This document shows, piece by piece, positions 1-9,600 of a stretch of DNA of 64,000 nt. The notes under the pieces are model-generated. The model ran no database searches. It was not told where the DNA came from and was given only the letters and a program-made list of their open reading frames with translations. Origin of the DNA: Cryptomeria japonica (lineage: Eukaryota > Streptophyta > Pinopsida > Cupressales > Cupressaceae). The translations under genes and the position numbers were made by a program. The DNA is taken from the NCBI RefSeq assembly GCF_030272615.1, contig NC_081414.1, positions 813,972,569 through 814,036,568 on the forward strand. Reading direction: 5' to 3'. Each line of letters begins with the position of its first letter. Position 1 is the first letter of the stretch.

Positions 1-12
1 TAGAGGTTCATG

Positions 13-831
13 TCATCCTTCTTTGCAATATCCCAAAGCACTCTGACCATCATACCCCATTCGTTGCATAATGAGGAGACCTTTGCCATACTGATCCGTA
101 GGAAGTTTAACTTGCGATATATTAGTGGTGATGGGATCTTTATAGATCCATTCTGCTAAGTCCTCATCTTGGGTTTCTTCTTCTTGACTCTTTCCAAGGA
201 TGAAAGGTGTTAAAGCACATACTAGCATGATCAGTGGTTGTTGGAGTAACTACTGTGGTTTACCATGCATTCTAGGAGAAGTGGGCATCTGCCCCACATA
301 AAAGAGTTGACTCAAGTTGTATTCCTTGGGACCTTCCTCTGCTACTTTCATCTTAAGCTTTTCTTGCTTTGGTATAGGGGTGTTTGAACTGGCAAGAGAG
401 GCTGGATTTATATATCATGTGGAGGAAATGGTTTCTCTATTATTAGGAACAGTAATCTCTGGTTGATGGCTGATATTATGGCAAAACGCAAAGGGATTTG
501 CATCGCTTAGGATTGTGATCTCTGCACCATTATGTGGGAACTTGATACATTGATGGTAGGTAGATGGAATGGCTTGCATGGCATGTATCCAAGGTCTCCC
601 TAATAATAGATTGTATGGTAGAGGAAGGTCCAAAACCTAACAGATGATGTGCTTTACTACAGGGCCCACTCAAATTGGTAGTACCACAGCTCCTTTGGAT
701 GAACACTCTGCATCGTCATAGGCTTTGATGGTGATCTTCTTGCGAGGATCCATTGATTCTATTGCATATCCCAATGTTGTGACCAATTGTAGTGTACAAA
801 TGTTCAGGCCTGCTCCATTATCTATCAAGAC
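13..831 (-). pseudogene. Element A protease-like domain and G-patch
   Basis: Past the TGA the frame reads LIDNGAGLNICTLQL, a retropepsin-type active-site strand with D-N-G in place of D-S/T-G. Then comes [20 protein letters not shown], the conserved second half of Tat-type proteases, found almost identically in B, D and the TR family. At the C-terminal end, YGKGLLIMQRMGYDGQSALG matches a glycine-rich G-patch (compare YLIMKQMGYGGKGPIG in D). Several stops interrupt it, for example near 415 and at 13. The protease would mature the polyprotein; G-patches usually bind nucleic acid or helicases. Confidence 0.75.
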
Positions 832-1617
832 TCACTTGATCCTATGCTGATTAATAAATCCTTCGATGTGGAGTGAGGCGTTATGAGGTTGCTGGAAAGA
901 AGAGTTGTCACTTTCAGAAAAAGTGAGACAAGGTGATGACTTTAGACTTCCAACCATGGCTTGAAATTGGTCTGTATTCAGATTTGTAGGGACTGACGCC
1001 TCTTGGAGTGCTTGATCCAAGATAGTTTTATGAGATGGCGATAGGCACAAAAGCTCTAAAATGGATATAAGCGCAGGCATTTTGTCTAATTGTTCCACAA
1101 GATTGTACTACTTTGGGATGGAGGTGGTGCCTTGTGGAGCTGCCTTTATGGTAACTTTGCCGCGATGCGTAACAACATTGCAATTTGAGTTGGGATTTTT
1201 GAAGGTTATAGTTGCAACTTGTTCACTGACATCATACAGATGATTTACAGTGTAATTATACGCAGCCTGTGTATAATCAGTGGTATTAGTGCCTCTCCTG
1301 GAAGTGGAAGGACCCCTTTGATCTTGTGATGGAAGTGGATTTTTGAACCTCAGATGATCATTATTTGTTGTTTTTTGGTCATGTCCTTCAATTTCAATTT
1401 CTCCTTGATCAATAAGATCCTGAATGAGATCTTTCAATCGGTGACAAATACTTGTCTTGTGTCCTCTTCCTTGGTGGAATTCATAGTGTTTAGTATCTCT
1501 CCACCATGCTGGTTTGACTAGAGGTTCATAGTTTGATAGTTTAGGTAGAATGACCAAATTTTGAGAAATGAGTTGTCGCAATACTGTTTCAATGGGTTCT
1601 CCTAAGGGAGTGTATGT
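832..1617 (-). pseudogene. gag: Element A gag C-terminus with zinc-knuckle-like region and pre-protease linker
   Basis: This continues the gag frame. After TYTPLGEPIETVLRQL comes HYEFHQGRGHKTSICHRLK, which corresponds to the C-x2-H-x4-H-x4-C knuckle of B (YCEYHCIKGHDTRKC) and D (YCDFHRNKGHRTNKC). Here the first Cys is Tyr. Downstream is the conserved pre-protease helix region around ISILELLCLSPSHKTILDQA. There is a TAG stop near 1108 and a TGA at 832-834, both in the same phase, so the segment is one decayed frame. The TGA lies exactly four codons before the protease Asp. Confidence 0.8.
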
Positions 1618-2832
1618 TCATTTTTGTTTTTGCTGACGAAGTCTTGGTTCATCGTGAGATGTGATGCAACCTTGATTGGAAGGAACATTTGTGTTATTCT
1701 GAGGTGGAGGATTTTGTCCTGCAAACAGAACCATAGGTTGTGTGTTCTGGATAGTCCAGGCATCCACAACTCCATCATTGACAATATTCTTGTTTTTATT
1801 CGAGAAGCTTGGTTTATCACTATTGAAGCGTGGGCGAGGACCATCTTTTGGTTCATTAAAATTTTTGATGAGTCCTTTCTTGATGAGTGTCCGTTCACAT
1901 TTCAAACCCTTGGTGATCATATCATTAAAAGAGTCTGTGTCTTTGACATCCAGGTGAAATTCCATTTCTTCATTTAAGTTGGAAATGAATATTTCCACTA
2001 GTTCTCGTTCAGGTAACTGAAGAGAACGTCTGCTAGACATTTGGCGCCATCGTTGCAGGAATACTGAGAATAGTTCACCTGGTTTTTGTTTAGTGTTGCA
2101 TAGATCAGCCATGGTGATGTCGCGTTCAATGTTATGAGAGTAATGAGCGAGGAATTTTTGGATAAGTTCCTCAAATGTTCTAATGCCACCTGGTAGTCGG
2201 GAAAACCATGATGTGGTTGTTCCTCCCAAGCTTTGGGGAAAAAGGCACATTAGGTATGTGTCTTCATATGCCACTTCAAGACAAGCAGAATGAAATTCTC
2301 TGACATGATCATGGGGATCCCCCTTTCCTCTATATTTTTCAAATTTGGGTGTTTCGAATCCTCGTGGAAAGGGTGGCATGTAAAGATTCCTATCAAAAGG
2401 ATAGGGACAGATGTCATTGAGTGAGAATTGGTTAGTCTTGACACCACTATGTTGTTGTTTGGCGAGATTCTCGACTTGTTGCTGCAACATCTCCATTTCA
2501 TTTGGAAGAGGAGGTGGTGGGTTACCTCGAGGAATGTTATATCTGATGGGATCTCTACCTCTTTCCTCTTCATGGCGACTTTGTCTTTCTGATGCTTGTC
2601 TTAATTGGGCAAGATCAAAGTCAAAGGGGAGTTTTGCTCCCTCTTGAGCAAGTCTTAAGAAGTGAGCGTCCGCATTACTCTTGAGTATTTCATCAAATAA
2701 TCTGTTAAAGAGAGGGTTATGCTGGGCCCTTTCTGTTGTTGCAGGAGTAGGAGTACTTGGGTTTTCATCATTTGCATTTCCTCCAAGTGCTTCTTGAAAT
2801 TCATTGAGGTTTTCCTCTTCTTCTTCTTCCAT
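1618..2832 (-). pseudogene. gag: Element A gag, N-terminal and capsid-like part
   Basis: A 404-residue frame from an acidic start (five consecutive Glu after Met) to an in-frame TGA. Residues of about 130-290 form the plant retrotransposon gag domain: CPYPFDRNLYMPPFPRGFET, then KYRGKGDPHDHVREF, a WFSRLPGGI segment, the LAHYSHN region and LCNTKQKPGELFSVFLQRWR. The same landmarks occur in B (HVREFH, HYAYNRGND, LCNTKQRP). The product would package element RNA in virus-like particles. The frame continues in the same phase past the TGA, so the stop is probably a point mutation inside a longer gag-protease frame. Confidence 0.85.
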
Positions 2833-5666
2833 TTATATTTCTCATTGCCTCGACTGTGATCGGGTTTGAGCCATTTTGCTCGTAAGTTTTTGTTGAAGTC
2901 GATTTGAAGATGATGATGAGTTGCTGATGAAAGATTGATGATTGATGATTTGTGTTGTATGTGGATCTCTAGCACTTGTAAGGTAGATGTAACCAAAATT
3001 TCTTTTTTGAATTGCTTGTTTGTTTTGATAAGATTTGATGTGATAAGGTGTATAGAAATCTGAGATGTGTTATAGATTTAACTACCTAGTAATGAGAGGA
3101 TTCACTCATGAACTAGTTTTAACCTGCGTAGATGTGTCTCTTAGGATGAGCTTATCCTAGATGTAGAAATAATCTAAAAAGTGATGTGATGTGTTTGATT
3201 CAAGCAATATCGAAAAGAGAACTTGGGACAAGAACTTCTTAATGTTTTGAGAGTTTGGAATGGATTGATGATGATGGATTAATAAGAGAATGGATGAAAA
3301 TGTTTTCAGCTTTCAATAAAAACTTTGTGTTACAAATGGGACAAACTCTACCTCTTCCCTTTCGGGTGTTGGTGGTATTTCTCGAGCTATGTTGTATGTG
3401 ATACAGATGTTTGGGAAGAAGTTGGGATTAATCTTACCTCCTTGGTTTTTGTGATAACTCAGAGCTCTATATTGCATAAAAGCTCTGCAGTTCAATGATT
3501 CAGAATCAAATTCGTTTATTTTGCCTTGAAGGTAGAGGCACATGTGATGCAGAAAGACTCTATGTGAGAAAAAGATTTGTCTATTTATATAGAAGAATTT
3601 CCTCCTTTTGATCAAAGCCTTTGAGCTCAATGGTCTTCTTTTCAAGTTGATATTCTGATGACGTTTCTTCTTTCGCAAGATGTGAAGAATGGTCATAAAA
3701 TTTGACTCTTTGTTGTTTGCACTTTGTTTTTGATATCTTTGGTTGTTTTGAGAAATGTTTGGTTGGATGAATACTTTGTTTTTGGGATTGATTTTCTAAT
3801 TTTTCTTTGACAAGAAAACAAAGCAAGCACACAAACACAAGAATGTTGCCTAAAAGGCACAAATGAGTATGGGTCTAGATCAACCCAATCTTTGGACTTT
3901 TATATGACCCTTCCTTTAGATGTATTTTAAGGTGTATTTCCAAAGCCTGAAGTCGGCTCAATTTGTACTTGGTCTTTAAAATGAACACACTTCAAACACT
4001 TTTTATCCCTAAGGTCAAATGGCCAGTTGTGATAAATTTAGCCCACATCTTGATATTTCTTTAACTTTGGTACTACATACCTTATGAATCCCGCCGTGGC
4101 AGGTAAGGATATGATATACTAAGTCTTGCACGAGCATAACAAATAGATGATCCCTATGATGGGGGAGTCACCACTTTTATCAAGCGACAAGTGACTTTTC
4201 AAAAAGCTATGTTTCTACTCAAGGAAATATGTATGGTGAGTATCTTGGGAGCAAAACTATCTATGCTCTTGCACTAAATTGTATCTCAAATATCCTCAAT
4301 CAATAGAACGGGTGGGCTACTACTTAAAGGTGTTTAGTCATGTTCGATGTTTTTGGACATAAGTTCATTCTGAAGTGACTCACTTAAGAGCCTTGTAACT
4401 GGTGGTCGGGCCCATTTGTCCTTTCGGCCAGTTACACTATAGGAACAGCTATACCCAAGGCTACAACTTTCACTCTCACCTGATTTCTATAGCGGCTTGA
4501 AGGATTTACCGCTCGGGGTCGTTCCCAAGAGTATCGATCCCTTGGCAGACCTCTCTTAAAAGATAAAATTTTGAGTGTTACTAACACTTTTCTCTTGCAC
4601 CTAGGACGATGAAAGCCAAGGGAGAGGATAGTGTGTGTTAGAAGTGGGACCACTCGACCGACTTTTTGCACAAGTGTGCCAAGCATGAAAGACACTTGTT
4701 CTTTTTAGCCCATCATCGCAATGTGATCTAACTATTTGGAGATGTTGCTCCAATAGTCATGGTGTTTGTTTTAACTTCAAAGGCAATATGTTTGAGTAAA
4801 CTAGAATTTGAAATCCTGGTCAACTTAATTTGAAGCACGTATGAAGGAAAAATCGCTTTGCAAAAATTTTTGAAACAAATTGATTGTTCTTTTTACTTGC
4901 CCAAAAATTGAAGTGTGGATTGTGATTTTTAAGTTTGATGCAAGAAAGAAAATTTGTCTTGTTGATTTTAAGCACCAAAATAAAATGTATCCCTAACTTG
5001 CAATGAAAGAAAAATTTGAAGCTATTGTTCTTTTTACCTTGCAATAAAGAAAGGTGAATTTCCTTTTAAGCACCAAAAACAAGTTTGAGGTTCATTTTAT
5101 GCACTCCAAAATAAGATGTGAGGTTTATTTTAACTTATACAAGAAGGAAAAATGGATTCTTTTTAACCAACTTTTGTTGAAAGAAAGTAAAAAAGAAACT
5201 TTAAAGCATCTAAACTAACTCCTTCCCCTATCAAAAAAAAGATTAGAACCTACACAAAAGATAATTAGTTAGAAAAAATCCGCATGTCTTGGAGGGCTTC
5301 TACAAGCCTAAAATTTTTGGTTTTTGGTTACAAGGAATTTTTGTACAACTCTCTGTTACAATAGCGCTAGTCTGTGTTTGAACAGAGGTGCTATTTAACA
5401 CAAAAGCTCCAAAAGAACGGGAAGGACAAAGAGGCAAAAGCGCTAAAAGTTTATCAATAGCGCTAGAAGAACGACAAACGTGCTAGAACAGTACCAAAAG
5501 CGCTGAAATTTGGGCAATAGCGCTATTGTAAGAACAATAGCGCTAAAAATGAAAATGTCGGTAGCGCTAGAACGTGTTCAATAGCGCCAAAGCGCAACCT
5601 GTGTGACACTTTCAACAGTCAGACATGTTAGTTTTCTAAAAAAAATGATATTTTTGGTGTTTTCGA
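2833..5666 (-). other. Long untranslated leader of element A
   Basis: A 2.8 kb stretch between priming site and gag start with no coding frame I can support. It is AT-rich with patches of homopurine and homopyrimidine. Apart from the AGCGCT array at its 5' end I see no further strong structure. A leader of this length is known from Tat/Ogre-type elements. Confidence 0.65.
5355..5605. repeat. Degenerate AGCGCT motif array in leader of element A
   Basis: About a dozen occurrences of AGCGCT or close variants (AATAGCGCTA, AAAGCGCT, GTGCTA) are spaced irregularly by about 15-35 bp. Intervening bases are not conserved, so this is a motif array rather than a plain tandem repeat. It lies 60-310 bp downstream of the priming site in element orientation. 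Element D has a comparable array in the same relative position. Confidence 0.75.
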
Positions 5667-5684
5667 TTCATGTCGGGTTCACCA
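5667..5684 (-). other. Primer binding site of element A (tRNA-Trp type)
   Basis: The plus strand reads TTCATGTCGGGTTCACCA, matching 17 of 18 bases of the 3' end of plant nuclear tRNA-Trp as I remember it (TTCACGTCGGGTTCA plus CCA). The complement on the element strand begins TGG two bases inside the LTR, as expected for minus-strand DNA priming. Confidence 0.75.
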
Positions 5685-5686
5685 AA

Positions 5687-7074
5687 TGATGCCTTGCTAA
5701 ATGGACAAGGTTAGTCAATGATAAACAACACACAAGAAACCAGAAAATCGTTAGTGTTAGTCAATCAAAAACTAATATAAAAAGGGCATACCAAGAGAGA
5801 CACTAAAAGCATGCTAATGTATCTAACAAACGAAACAAAGACTATGAGGCATCTCCAACTGCCTCTTAGCATGGCCTTAGCTCCTTCTCCCTTGTTCCTC
5901 TCCTCTCCAAGTTCCAAAATAGTGTAGCTCTTAGCTGCTTTTTGCACTATGGATGCTTATGGAGGATTGAGATTGTAGTATTGCTCTAAATGTAAAATAA
6001 AGAAGCTAATATACTAGATGATTTAAAATGATTGATTTTAACCCAAAATGACAAGATATTAGTTGATTATGCTAAAATGCTCTCTTAAAATGCCTATAGC
6101 TTAAATGCATACAAGTTTTCAGGATCTAGATTATGAAGAAATGGGCTCTATTTATAGGAAAAATGGAGCAATGGATGGTTGAGATTGAATAATCTCAACA
6201 AGGGTCAGGATTGAATGATTTCAAATCCATGTGAGGGCTTTCAACCCAATCCCAAGATGACAAGTGTCAATGTGAGATAGGTTGAGAGGAGAGGAAATAA
6301 GCATTTAATGCTTGAAATGACCTTGGGAGTTAAAGTCAAGGTTGGTTGAATGAATAAACTCTTTATTCAAAGAATAAAGCTTTTATCCAATGGATAAACT
6401 CTTGTGCAAATGTGAAATGGATGAATATGGTCAAAACAATAAATGTTTGGGGAGACAAATTTGAAATAACCATAAATGGTTATGTAAGAGCCATAAATGG
6501 TCATGTAAGAGCCATTAGTGGTCTTGGAAGACTTTGGGGGTTAATTTGTTGAACACACAAAGCATTAAATGCTTTTCAAAGACTTTGGAGTCTTTGAGAA
6601 GTGACTCCATTTTGCTTAGGAATGTGACAATAATCAGGGGATGGATTAGGCTAATTAGGAAGGGGTTAGAAGAATATAGAAGGGGATTAGATTTGCAAGT
6701 GGATTTGGTGGGTGAGGGAAAATAGGATTTTATTAAAATAAAAATTCATTTATTTCAATAAATATGTGCAAGTTGCATTTGTAGGAAAATGCAAGTGGGG
6801 GGGGGATAATGATTTAAATAAATGTTTTATTTAATTTATTTAAAAGAGGAAAAAAGGATTTAATTAAATAAATAAATATTTATTTATTTAATTGATTGTG
6901 GATTTGATTTAATGAATGAATTAAAATAAATTGAATAATTTATTTAATTAATAGAAGAATGTTTGGAGATGAATTAATTAAATATTAATTTAATTAACTG
7001 ATGGCTAGTGGATTTTTAATCAAATAAATAGCGAATATTTATTTAATTAAGCTGGATAGATTTGTGTGACTACA
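5687..7074 (-). repeat. 5' LTR of element A
   Basis: About 1.39 kb, bounded by TG at 5687 (two bases beyond the priming-site complement) and TACA at 7074. In element orientation it begins TGTAGTCACACAAATC. It contains AT-rich TTAATT/ATTTAA tracts, a run of G at about 6797 and one promoter-like TATA. Its middle (6500-6800) is recognisably the reverse complement of 47.75-47.95 kb in the 5' LTR of D, so the two LTR families are related despite different priming tRNAs. The partner 3' LTR is off-window. Confidence 0.85.
6148..6157 (-). promoter_or_regulatory. TATA box in LTR of element A
   Basis: On the minus strand this reads CTATAAATAG followed by AGCCC. The same CTATAAATAGAGC arrangement lies at a comparable place in the D LTR (48376), and a variant lies in the B 3' LTR (26696). 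It is the likely Pol II start site for the element, with transcription running leftwards. Confidence 0.6.
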
Positions 7075-7406
7075 CCTTTCATCACAAATTTCTCAAATCC
7101 TTTCATCCTCAATTTTCTTAAATCCTTTCATCACAAATTTCTTATGTCCTTTCATCACAAATTTCTCAAATCCTTTCATCACAAATTTCTCAAATCCTTT
7201 CATCACAAATTTCTCAAGTCTTTTTATCCTCAAAATTCTTAAATCCTTTCATCATAAATTTCTTAAGTCCTTTCATCCTCAAATTTCTTAAATCCTTTCA
7301 TCACAAATTTTTTAAGTCCTTTCATCCTCAAATTTCTGAAATCCTTTCATCGCAAATTTCTTAAGTCCTTTCATCACATTTTTCCTAAGTCTTTTCATCA
7401 CAAATA
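7075..7406 (+). repeat. 24-25 bp tandem repeat in leader of element B
   Basis: About 13.5 units of the form CCTTTCATCacAAATTTCTt followed by AAAT or AAGT. Units with CATCACAAA (24 bp) and CATCCTCAAA (25 bp) are interspersed. The array abuts the gag start codon at 7413, and element A lies directly against its left side, so it was probably longer before A inserted. Confidence 0.9.
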
Positions 7407-7412
7407 TCGTGT

Positions 7413-7907
7413 ATGGTCGCAACTCAATCCCAAAAGAAAAAGATGGCTGAACAACAATATGGCATGCCGGACATTTATGTCCTATATGAAGATCCCATGC
7501 AAGATCATACACAAAGTGGGCAACCTAGCGATCAAGATCAAAGTCAAAATCTTGACATGGTTAACCAAGATGAACTTTGTCCAGAAGTGCAAACTTTCCT
7601 AGCGGATTCTTATAACCAAGAGATGATGGAAAAGTTTATTAAACACAATCCTGCTACACTTCTGAAAACTCTCCTTGAACATGGAGCTCAACTTCTGCCT
7701 AAATTTAATAGATCCGCTCTCACCCAACAACCACAAGGAGACCTCACTCCCACACAAAGTGTTGCACCTACTATTCAAACTCAATCAATTACAGCCCCAT
7801 CAATCATCCAAGCTCAATCAATGCCACCCACGGTACCTCCCACCATGGTCTCCATCCCACCTTCTTCCTCCTTACCATCTATACCACTATCAAATCTGAT
7901 CTCACCC
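7413..7907 (+). pseudogene. gag: Element B gag, N-terminal part (cut by TR1)
   Basis: Starts MVATQSQKKKMAEQQYGMPD right after the leader repeat. Residues of about 20-110 are Gln/Asp-rich, and the rest is Pro/Ser/Thr-rich (PPTVPPTMVSIPPSSSLPS). This is the linker seen before the capsid domain in related elements. An open frame continues to 8072, but everything after 7907 is TR1 LTR sequence and not gag. The phase at 7907 continues without loss at 16103 once the short target duplication is discounted. Confidence 0.8.
7903..7907. repeat. Target-site duplication, left of TR1
   Basis: CACCC, paired with CATCC at 16103-16107 (one transition). The terminal TG of the LTR follows immediately. Confidence 0.75.
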
Positions 7908-8337
7908 TGTGTGGGAGAAAAAGTGACACTAAGCAAACATGCCCTAATCTCACTTTCAACCACACACTTGCGAAATACGAAAGAGCCTAGAGGTATCACA
8001 CAATTGGCTACTTCTTTTTGTGAAAGAGAGAGCCACGGGATACCTATTAGGATTTCTATTCCTTTGTTGTAATTGAAAGATAAAATGATGCAAGTTCAAT
8101 TCCTAACCCCAAAATGCAAGTATGAACTAATGACAAGATTGCAGAATTGAACTTAAACAATGGAAAGCTGTAAACACAAGGATAAGACAAGAATGTAAAT
8201 GCGTACCCGGAGTTAAAATCTGACTGAAAATGTTTGGGACAGGGGTGCGGGCGCCACTGTCCTGATTCTGCCCCTGAAACTGCTCCGAAAACTGCTATTT
8301 TGCAAAGCTGTCAAAAATGCTGAAAATTGCTGTCAGA

Positions 8338-8431
8338 AGGACCAAGGTAACCAGCGCCCCTGTCCCAGGGACCAGGGTGCCCAGCGCCCCTGTCCTGGCA
8401 GGACCAGGGTGCCCCACACCCCTGTCCTGGT
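8338..8431. repeat. GC-rich LTR unit, three copies in this LTR
   Basis: Three tandem units of about 30-36 bp of the type GGACCAGGGTGCCCAGCGCC followed by CCTGTCCTGG. The equivalent place has one unit in the right TR1 LTR (14917-14952) and two in TR2 (55479-55543). Each unit is self-complementary at its ends (GGACCAGGG with CCCTGTCC-type arms). It lies in the transcribed part of the LTR. Confidence 0.85.
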
Positions 8432-8557
8432 CTTTTGCTCTGAGATTTGGTGTAAAGTTCGGTCTCCATCTTCTTCTTCCGAATTTGTAACTTGCGGCGT
8501 CGTCCGAATTCCGAAACCTACACTTATATCTGAAAAGGTGTGGTGGGTGGCTATATA

Positions 8558-8579
8558 GGGTTTTGCCTTAGTCAAACCC
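8558..8579 (-). other. Conserved LTR hairpin (TR1 left copy)
   Basis: Plus strand GGGTTT, spacer TGCCTTAGTC, AAACCC. Repeated in the right LTR (15075-15096) and in TR2 (55670-55691), with counterparts in the solo LTR (21393-21417) and LTR X (34055-34076). Confidence 0.65.
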
Positions 8580-9040
8580 CTGCTTCGGTGATTTCCACTT
8601 CCACAAATAGCCAAGTTGCATTGTAAAATGTATTGTGTGTGCAGACCTAGTGTGTGTGCAAGGTCCTTAAATGCAAGAAAGCAAACTAGAGCAACCTAGA
8701 AAGTAAACCCTAATTGCTTGTAAATGATAATGTAAATGCTCTAAATCAAGATGCAAAGTGATCTAAAGCATGAATAAAGGATATATTGAAGCTTATGCAA
8801 AGACATGAAAACAACATGAAATCATACCCAACCCTCAAGGGAGGAGTACAAGCCAATCTTCAGTCGGTAATCTCCTATTGTTCTTCAATGTCTCCCAAGC
8901 CCTAAATGAATGAAATTGATGAATGCTTGATGGATGGATGTTGAATGTTATTGAAGTCTTCAAAGATCTACTCTTTCGCTGCATAGAAGGTCCTCGAAAG
9001 CCAAAATTCTCCCTCCTTTCAAATGAGGAAAGAGAGCTCT

Positions 9041-9047
9041 TATATAT
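9041..9047 (-). promoter_or_regulatory. TATA box in TR1 left LTR
   Basis: The minus strand reads CATATATAAGAGCTCTC. The equivalent in the 5' LTR is at 15557-15565. In TR2 the same place (about 56152-56158) has changed to TATGTAGG on the plus strand, so that promoter is probably weakened. Confidence 0.55.
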
Positions 9048-9585
9048 GAAACCCTAGGTCTTAATTTCGACTTTTGGCCGACCTAGAGATTGAATATCCC
9101 ACCAATTTCTTGGGGTTAAGCTTTATTTTATGATTGGATTGTGCTCCTAAAATTTTGAGAAAAATGTCCGGGACCATGTGCACTCCGGGCACCATGGTCC
9201 TCTCCGGGCGCCATGGTCCCGACAACTTTTCACCAAATTTTTAGGGCCATCGGATATGATGATTTTAGAGAGAATCCTGAAGTTACAGGTGATTTTGAGA
9301 TGTTTTGACCCCCGAAACCAAGCCCCCAAGTTCAAAATAGGACCTAATTAGGGTTTTAGATTAAATGATGTATTGGGGGAATAAAATGAAAAGGGCACAC
9401 TTTAATGAAAGGGCCCAACTTTATGATGTGGAAGATGATGAAATAGGACCTTAGACCTAATTAATTTGATTAATTAAGTGCTAAAAGAGAAATGCAATGC
9501 AAAATGTAAAATGCAACAAGGCGGGTGCTAAACTAGGTGTGAAATTGTACCATCCTAGCAAGTGCGTACAATTTATGACGCTACA

Positions 9586-9600
9586 TTTAGCCCCCACTTT
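9586..9600 (-). other. Polypurine tract of TR1
   Basis: The minus strand reads AAAGTGGGGGCTAAA immediately before the 3' LTR start TGTAGCG. This is the standard plus-strand primer position. Confidence 0.75.

Larger units (their letters stand above)
1..7074 (-). mobile_element. Element A: Tat-like Ty3/gypsy retrotransposon, 5' part (continues off the left edge)
   Basis: Read on the minus strand, the order is 5' LTR (5687-7074), tRNA-Trp-type priming site (5667-5684), a 2.8 kb leader, gag (2832 downwards), zinc-knuckle region, protease and G-patch, then the window edge. RT, RNase H, integrase and the 3' LTR would lie to the left, outside the window. Gag, the C/H-rich knuckle and the G-patch align by eye with elements B and D, which carry a full Tat-like pol. 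The right end sits inside B's leader repeat array, so A inserted into B. Several in-frame stops show it is not intact. Confidence 0.85.
7908..9585 (-). repeat. 3' LTR of TR1 (left copy)
   Basis: 1678 bp, TGTGTGGGAGAAAAAGTG to GACGCTACA on the plus strand. In element orientation it begins TGTAGCGTCATAAATTG. It is clearly homologous along its length to 14487-16102 and 55038-56699. It is longer than the right copy mainly because a GC-rich unit near 8340-8430 is present three times rather than once. A TATA box lies at 9041-9047 (minus) and a hairpin at 8558-8579. Confidence 0.95.

Noticed and set aside
6534-6725. 63-codon open frame in A's LTR
   Set aside because: LTR sequence with promoter features; the equivalent part of D's LTR does not preserve it.
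7908-8072. C-terminal 55 codons of the open frame starting at 7413
   Set aside because: They are TR1 LTR sequence; similar short frames appear in the other LTR copies (14487-14651 and 55039-55281).
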